A stretch of 25,887 nucleotides of DNA from JALZHR01 sp036389695 (lineage in GTDB: Bacteria; Acidobacteriota; Blastocatellia; Pyrinomonadales; Pyrinomonadaceae), in assembly GCA_036389695.1 (NCBI GenBank), contig DASVWG010000296.1, positions 1 through 25,887 on the forward strand, in the 5' to 3' direction. Under the pieces are notes generated by a model. That model had not been told where the DNA came from. It did not search any database and worked only from the letters and a program-made list of their open reading frames with translations. The position numbers and the translations under genes were made by a program. The stretch's first letter is position 1. Each line of letters begins with the position of its first letter. Of this stretch, positions 22,197 to 25,887 are shown one piece after another.

Positions 22197-23582
22197 TTAC
22201 TCCTTTAAATCATCTTCGAAATAGTCATTGACATTCTTTAGAATGTCGTGGCTGTTAATTATCAAATGCAGGTAATAATGCAGTTTCCTTTTTCTTATAA
22301 AATCAAATGTAAAATACAGGAAAAAGATCTTTCCAAACAGACAGATAAAAAAGACATAATTTGCAAAGGCGCGCGAATCACCGAAAGCATTTATTTCAAA
22401 TGCGCCGAAAAGCGGTTGCGCTAAAGCGTATATCGGTAAAAGAAACACGGTAAACGTCGAAAACCAATCATAAAAGGTTCTATCTTTCACATTGTTAATC
22501 ATGTGCTCCATTGATATATATCTGCCGAAAAGAAGAGACATAGCCAACCCGTTAAAACTCCCGATAATAAGTCCGAATATATTCGCCCATTTATCATTCG
22601 TGCTTGATTCATACGCTCTGATTACGTCTTTCATCTCTGTTGCTGCCATAAGATTGACGTCTTTTTCGTATTTATCGGTAATTTGTTTGATTTCTTTTAT
22701 AGAATCGGCGGGAAGTCTTTTCGCATCAAGACCTGCATTTAAAACGTCTACGACTGACTTAGGCGCAGTATTATTAACTTTATTCACATAGTCGTCTCTG
22801 ATATTTCCGATTTTAATAATCGTATCGTAGGGCAGATTGTTATTTTGCGGAGCATAAATTACTGAATGCATATAAGCCAGATACAGGACGATAATAATGA
22901 GAGAAACAAAGGTCGCGTCGAAAAAATATATATTCGGTTTGTTTTTTTTATCGAGCGTTTGATTGTATAAAACTTTAAAGCCTAAATATAAACAGGCAGC
23001 ACTAATTAAATTAAAAACATCTTGGAATATTTTAAGATAATAATGCTGTCTGCCGGATGAAAGCTCTATTTCGGACAAGCTGTCGCAGGCTTTTCGCAGA
23101 CATTCATTATCAAATAAAAACGCACCGTATACTATCATTAAACAGACGACGTAACCCGTAATCCAGAGCTTTAGCTGACCCACAAGCTTATTCACCCTTT
23201 CATTTTTATCATCAACGCTTTCAGTATCTTTAACTTTAAAGAATTTACGATATTCCGCTTTGTTTTTATCGTCTATAAATTTAAGCTCGTGAAATTTAAA
23301 TTTGCGAAATCGGAACAGAACAAACCATAACGTAACAGCGATTAGATTGCCAATAACCAGATATAATTGAACTTGTCTCGGTGTCTCATGATACACTCTG
23401 CCTATCAGCCAAAACCCGAAGCCAATCGGCGCAAATAAAACACTACCAATTGTTAATATATTGACCAGTTCGCCTACAATACTCTTATTTTCCTTAAATT
23501 CCGTTGCTCCGAAAAAATTTGTCAGCGAATTTTTTATTGTAGAATAGGTCTTTACAACCCAGTTATTATTGTCTTTTTCCAT
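22197..23582 (-). CDS. Polytopic membrane protein of unknown function
   Basis: I do not recognise a family. The 461-residue protein has about eight hydrophobic segments, near residues 45-65, 72-92, 138-158, 185-205, 220-245, 338-360, 380-405 and 408-430. A hydrophilic block of about 90 residues (about 247-335) lies between segments five and six. The start (MEKDNNNW) and the end (NDYFEDDLKE) are charged and probably cytoplasmic. The DNA is visibly richer in A and T than neighbouring genes, with Asn/Lys/Ile/Phe-rich protein composition. This suggests acquisition or relaxed composition. No Shine-Dalgarno precedes the ATG. The upstream minus-strand neighbour, 93 nt away, is the helical carboxypeptidase-regulatory-like protein. 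Confidence 0.8.
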   Translation of the reverse strand: MEKDNNNWVVKTYSTIKNSLTNFFGATEFKENKSIVGELVNILTIGSVLFAPIGFGFWLIGRVYHETPRQVQLYLVIGNLIAVTLWFVLFRFRKFKFHELKFIDDKNKAEYRKFFKVKDTESVDDKNERVNKLVGQLKLWITGYVVCLMIVYGAFLFDNECLRKACDSLSEIELSSGRQHYYLKIFQDVFNLISAACLYLGFKVLYNQTLDKKNKPNIYFFDATFVSLIIIVLYLAYMHSVIYAPQNNNLPYDTIIKIGNIRDDYVNKVNNTAPKSVVDVLNAGLDAKRLPADSIKEIKQITDKYEKDVNLMAATEMKDVIRAYESSTNDKWANIFGLIIGSFNGLAMSLLFGRYISMEHMINNVKDRTFYDWFSTFTVFLLPIYALAQPLFGAFEINAFGDSRAFANYVFFICLFGKIFFLYFTFDFIRKRKLHYYLHLIINSHDILKNVNDYFEDDLKE

Positions 23583-23616
23583 AATTATTTATTCAAAAAA
23601 AATAATAATTACTTAA

Positions 23617-23649
23617 CTGTCGAACAGGTTTGCCGACAGTTTCGAAACT
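23617..23649. terminator. Paired palindromes between the two minus-strand genes
   Basis: CTGTCG (23617-23622) pairs with CGACAG (23634-23639), and the overlapping AGTTTCGAAACT (23638-23649) is a perfect 12-nt palindrome. On the minus strand an A/T-rich stretch with a T8 run follows. It may end the transcript of the gene at 23676, or be a regulatory site for the gene at 23582. Confidence 0.4.
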
Positions 23650-23675
23650 ACGAATTTTTTGAATCGATTGATGGT

Positions 23676-24638
23676 TTAATTACTCACCAATTCCACATCT
23701 ACATGATTAACCGCGCCTAATTTCACTTCGACTTCATCGTCTTCAAAATCCTGAAAGCCTGCTGCCTTGACCTGCATTGTGTATTTGCCGTTGATAATCG
23801 GTTTGAAGGAGTATTCGCCTGCCGAGTCGGTTGTGGTGGTTTGCGGGATTTCGATGATTGTTACCGACGCGCCTTTGATTGGCGTGCCGTCGGTTTTGTT
23901 TGTTACCACGCCTTTTAACTGGGTCGTGGTGGTGTTCGGGTCGACGATTTGGCGGGCGTTTTCGTAGATGTCGGCGAAATCGGGGTTGGTTTCGCGGATG
24001 AGATTGATGAACGAATCCATGCGGTCGATTAAAATCGCGTCGGCTTCTTTGAAAAGGTCGGAGAGGCTGCCGGTCAGGGCTTTGCGCTGGCTGCGGGCGG
24101 TGCGCGGTTTCGGGGCGGCGGCGGCGTATTCGTCGATGGCGGTTTGCAAGGCGCTCAATAATCCGGGCTTGATGCCGTAATCTCCCAGCGCGTCGATATT
24201 GGCGACGCCCGCGTCGTGGATGTTTTGACAGCGCGCGATTAATTGGTTGTCGCTCAGCTTTTGCAGTTTGGAGAGCGAAACGTTGACCTGCTGCTTCAAT
24301 TCGTTATTTGAAGTCGTCGCGGCAAAGGCGTAAAGCGCGCCCGCGATTTTTGCTGTCTGCTGACAGAGCGCTTGTTTGCGCTGGTTTTTATCCGCCGTGA
24401 TGCCGGTCAGGTCGGCGCTTTTTTGCTGCGCGGCGGCGACGATTTCGGCGATTTTCGCTTTAAAATCATTAAAAGCGGTTTGAAAGGCTGGAATTGACGC
24501 GACGACTGTCGCGTTTCCGTCGCAATGTGTTTTGACCGTCTGATACATATTCAGCTTGGCTTCCTGTAGGCTGCGCATTTTTTTGATTTCCTCTCTTATT
24601 TCGATTAATTGATAAAGCTTTTCTTCCGACGACGACAT
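23676..24638 (-). CDS. Helical protein with C-terminal carboxypeptidase-regulatory-like domain
   Basis: The 320-residue protein has an alpha-helical part at about 1-230, starting with the Glu/Lys-rich EEKLYQLIEIREEIKKMRS. A beta-sandwich domain follows at about 240-320: LKGVVTNKTDGTPIKGASV, then DSAGEYSFKPIINGKYTMQV, the CarboxypepD_reg (DUF4480-like) consensus. That domain is usually found on secreted or outer-membrane proteins, yet no signal peptide is visible from the chosen start. I chose the ATG at 24638 because AGGCGG lies about 7 nt before it. An in-frame ATG at 24716 would add 26 residues with no secretion signal either. The function is unknown. A good promoter lies upstream at 24809-24837. 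Confidence 0.82.
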   Translation of the reverse strand: MSSSEEKLYQLIEIREEIKKMRSLQEAKLNMYQTVKTHCDGNATVVASIPAFQTAFNDFKAKIAEIVAAAQQKSADLTGITADKNQRKQALCQQTAKIAGALYAFAATTSNNELKQQVNVSLSKLQKLSDNQLIARCQNIHDAGVANIDALGDYGIKPGLLSALQTAIDEYAAAAPKPRTARSQRKALTGSLSDLFKEADAILIDRMDSFINLIRETNPDFADIYENARQIVDPNTTTTQLKGVVTNKTDGTPIKGASVTIIEIPQTTTTDSAGEYSFKPIINGKYTMQVKAAGFQDFEDDEVEVKLGAVNHVDVELVSN

Positions 24639-24808
24639 TTTTTCGCCGCCTGCAATAAAAAAAACCGGCAACTGTCGAATCCGTCCGTTTAGAAACAATT
24701 CCGCGTTGAAACTCAAACGCAGTTTTCTCGAAGCTTTTCGGGCATTTCACCCGGACGAATTGGATTGTTGTCGGTTTTTTTTAAACTAAAATTTCTAACT
24801 TGGCGAGA

Positions 24809-24837
24809 ATTAAAATCTATTTTGAAAATTTTGTCAA
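24809..24837 (-). promoter_or_regulatory. Predicted sigma70-type promoter
   Basis: Read on the minus strand, TTGACA (24837-24832) matches the -35 consensus fully. TTTAAT (24814-24809) matches the -10 at five of six positions, and the spacer is 17 nt. It points at the helical/carboxypeptidase-regulatory-like gene, with a leader of about 165 nt. It lies just outside the palindrome array, 8 nt from its edge. Confidence 0.6.
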
Positions 24838-24844
24838 TACTTTT

Positions 24845-25073
24845 TGAGTCCGGCTCATGTCCTCATAGTGTGTGGCTGGAAAAAATAGCCACGTCCTTCA
24901 GGACGTGGTCGGAAAAAACGAATCAATAAAAGGGCGTTTCAACGTCCTTTTTCTTTGGCTTGAGCCAATTCATTGTCTGGGAAGGACGTTGAAACGCCCT
25001 TTCGATATTTATCCATCATTTGACCACGCCCTGAAGGAAGTGGCTATCAGCATCACTTTATCAGGACACTACC
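24845..25073. repeat. Nested palindrome array, unit 1
   Basis: The unit starts TGAGTC and is one long imperfect hairpin. The outer arm around 24860-24878 pairs with 25048-25069. The middle arm GCCACGTCC-TTCAGGACGTGGTC (24888-24910) pairs with 25022-25044 with two mismatches. The inner arm AAAGGGCGTTTCAACGTCC (24929-24947) pairs with 24983-25001. Each middle and inner arm is also self-complementary. The centre holds GGCTTGAGCC. No convincing ORF lies inside. Confidence 0.85.
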
Positions 25074-25325
25074 TGAGTCTGGGTAGTGTCCTGATAGTGT
25101 GATGCTGAGGAAATTTATAACCACGTCGTTTACGGCGTGGTCGGGACGAAGGATAAAATAAAAGGGCGTTTTAACGTCCTTCTTCTGCGGCTTAAGCCTT
25201 GAAATCACCTGCTTAAGCTACAAGCGTAAGGACGTTAAAACGCCCTTTTTATCTTCTTTATTGCTTGACCACGCCGTGAACGACGTGGTTATAAACTTTC
25301 AGCACCACATTATCAGGACACTGCC
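25074..25325. repeat. Nested palindrome array, unit 2
   Basis: It has the same plan as unit 1. The outer arm 25085-25108 pairs with 25302-25322 at nearly every position. The middle arm (about 25117-25141) pairs with about 25267-25292 with one mismatch. The inner arm GGGCGTTTTAACGTCC (25164-25179) pairs perfectly with 25230-25245. The centre has the perfect palindrome GGCTTAAGCC plus a second GCTTAAGC, so the loop is longer than in units 1 and 3. It is opened and closed by TGAGTC. Confidence 0.85.
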
Positions 25326-25556
25326 TGAGTCCGGCTCATGTCCTGATAGTGTGTGGCTGGAAATAAAATAACCACGTCGTTTACGGCGTGGTTTGAATAA
25401 ACGAACCAAAGAAAGGGCGTTTCAACGTCCTTTTTCTTCGGCTCAAGCCAAAGCGTTGTTTGGGAAGGACGTTGAGACGCCCTTTTCAGGTTCTCAATCT
25501 TCGTTACCACGCCGTAAACGACGTGGCTATCAGCAACACACTTTTAGCACACTACC
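25326..25556. repeat. Nested palindrome array, unit 3
   Basis: The left end closely repeats the start of unit 1 (TGAGTCCGGCTCATGTCCT). The middle arm (about 25369-25392) pairs with about 25505-25529. The inner arm GGGCGTTTCAACGTCC (25415-25430) pairs with 25467-25482 with one U-G type mismatch. The centre is GGCTCAAGCC. The right outer arm (cagcaacacacttttagc) has drifted the most. The next TGAGTC at 25557 closes the array. Beyond it, 25563-25569 is unique sequence. Confidence 0.85.
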
Positions 25557-25569
25557 TGAGTCTGACCGC

Positions 25570-25769
25570 TTATCGGTTCTTAATCGCGGCGCGATTTAGC
25601 AGAACTATTTTGAGACAGCTTCTAATTTCTTTCGATGACCTGTTAATTTCTTTTGACGACCCGTTAATTTCTTCGGCTTAATTGTCGAATTCTTTCGACG
25701 ACTTGTTAATTTCTTTTAACAACTTGTTAATTTCTTTTGATGAACTATAAGCCGCGTTAATTTACTTGT
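25570..25769 (-). pseudogene. Broken heptad-repeat coding region
   Basis: On the minus strand at least six consecutive 21-nt units can be read in one frame, giving heptads such as SSKEINK, LLKEINK, SSKEFDN, AEEING, SSKEINR and SSKEIRS, ending in a stop at 25570-25572. Stops interrupt the frame at least twice. The frame differs from the intact part at 25770-25887 by one nucleotide. The block INAAYSSSKEINK here repeats INATYNSV there, and one nt is missing at the join. This fits a decayed C-terminal coiled-coil tail. A perfect palindrome AATCGCGGCGCGATT lies at 25582-25596. Confidence 0.45.
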
Positions 25770-25887
25770 TTATTTCTTCACCGAATTATAAGTCGCATTA
25801 ATCGACGCGTCGTTTTCTTTGTTGAACTTCTCGTTTTCTTTGTTGAACTTCTCGTTTTCTTTGTTGAACTTCTCGTTTTCGACGTTT
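25770..25887 (-). CDS. 3' end of a putative heptad-repeat (coiled-coil) protein, truncated by window edge
   Basis: The minus-strand frame is open from the window edge to a TAA at 25770-25772. It encodes three NEKFNKE heptads and then NDASINATYNSVKK. The DNA holds three exact 21-nt copies at 25810-25872, exactly seven codons each. Charged residues with one Phe per heptad suggest a coiled coil. The rest of the gene is outside the window, so coding status is uncertain. The present stop appears to result from a 1-nt deletion relative to the older repeat at about 25725-25765. Confidence 0.4.
   Translation of the reverse strand, partial: NVENEKFNKENEKFNKENEKFNKENDASINATYNSVKK

Noticed and set aside
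24872..25102. Short ORFs running through the palindrome array (also 25313-25510, 25393-25599, 25460-25681)
   Set aside because: They follow the repeated arms, differ between units, and have no conserved start or ribosome binding site.
24845..25562. CRISPR array or integron attC array
   Set aside because: Units are long nested palindromes without regular short repeats and unique spacers, and there are no cas or integrase genes or cassettes.
1..25887. tRNA or rRNA genes
   Set aside because: I saw no cloverleaf with a TTC-containing T arm and no rRNA-like conserved stretches on either strand; a scan with tRNAscan-SE would settle it.

Overview
The window looks like a chromosomal segment of a free-living Gram-negative-type bacterium. 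The best guess is Acidobacteriota, class Blastocatellia (Pyrinomonadaceae-like). The grounds are moderate GC with an AT-leaning codon style, Uma2-family proteins, a Pil/Chp- or Pix-like chemosensory cluster, TonB-C/TPR secreted proteins and short heptameric repeats between genes. This placement is inference from gene content; no 16S or other marker was searched.

Layout. (1) 1-5928, plus strand: the 3' part of a very lysine-rich protein, ribosomal protein L31 (rpmE), a DUF1385 membrane protein, a Uma2-family protein, release factor 1 (prfA), a second Uma2 protein and a histidine phosphatase. (2) 5929-7361: a long inverted repeat made of heptamers between convergent genes, a thioredoxin-reductase-like flavoprotein that lacks the redox CxxC, and a leader with a strong hairpin. 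(3) 7362-16714, plus strand: a chemosensory operon of a TPR/zinc-ribbon/response-regulator fusion, CheW, two membrane chemoreceptors with almost no periplasmic part, and a hybrid CheA with two HPt domains and a C-terminal receiver. The gaps before cheW and before cheA each hold a long imperfect inverted repeat. (4) 16745-22054, minus strand: gatB, two paralogous secreted proteins of unknown function, an SDR oxidoreductase and a TPR/TonB-C secreted protein. A decayed copy of the gatB 3' end lies between the two paralogues, which shows how they were duplicated. (5) 22197-24638, minus strand: an AT-rich polytopic membrane protein of unknown function and a helical protein with a carboxypeptidase-regulatory-like domain. 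(6) 24845-25562: three tandem copies of a nested palindrome of about 230-250 nt, with compensatory differences between copies. (7) 25570-25887: minus-strand DNA with a 21-bp (heptad) period, partly open and partly broken by a frameshift and stops.

How the genes work together: region 3 is one signalling system. Receptors pass signals through CheW to CheA, which phosphorylates its own receiver and the receiver on the TPR protein; the output is probably type IV pilus motility or a related process. No cheR or cheB is present here. Region 1 is mostly translation (L31, RF1), and gatB adds amidotransferase-dependent tRNA charging. The most unusual structures are the palindrome array at 24845-25562 and the gatB-scar duplication at 19492-19613.
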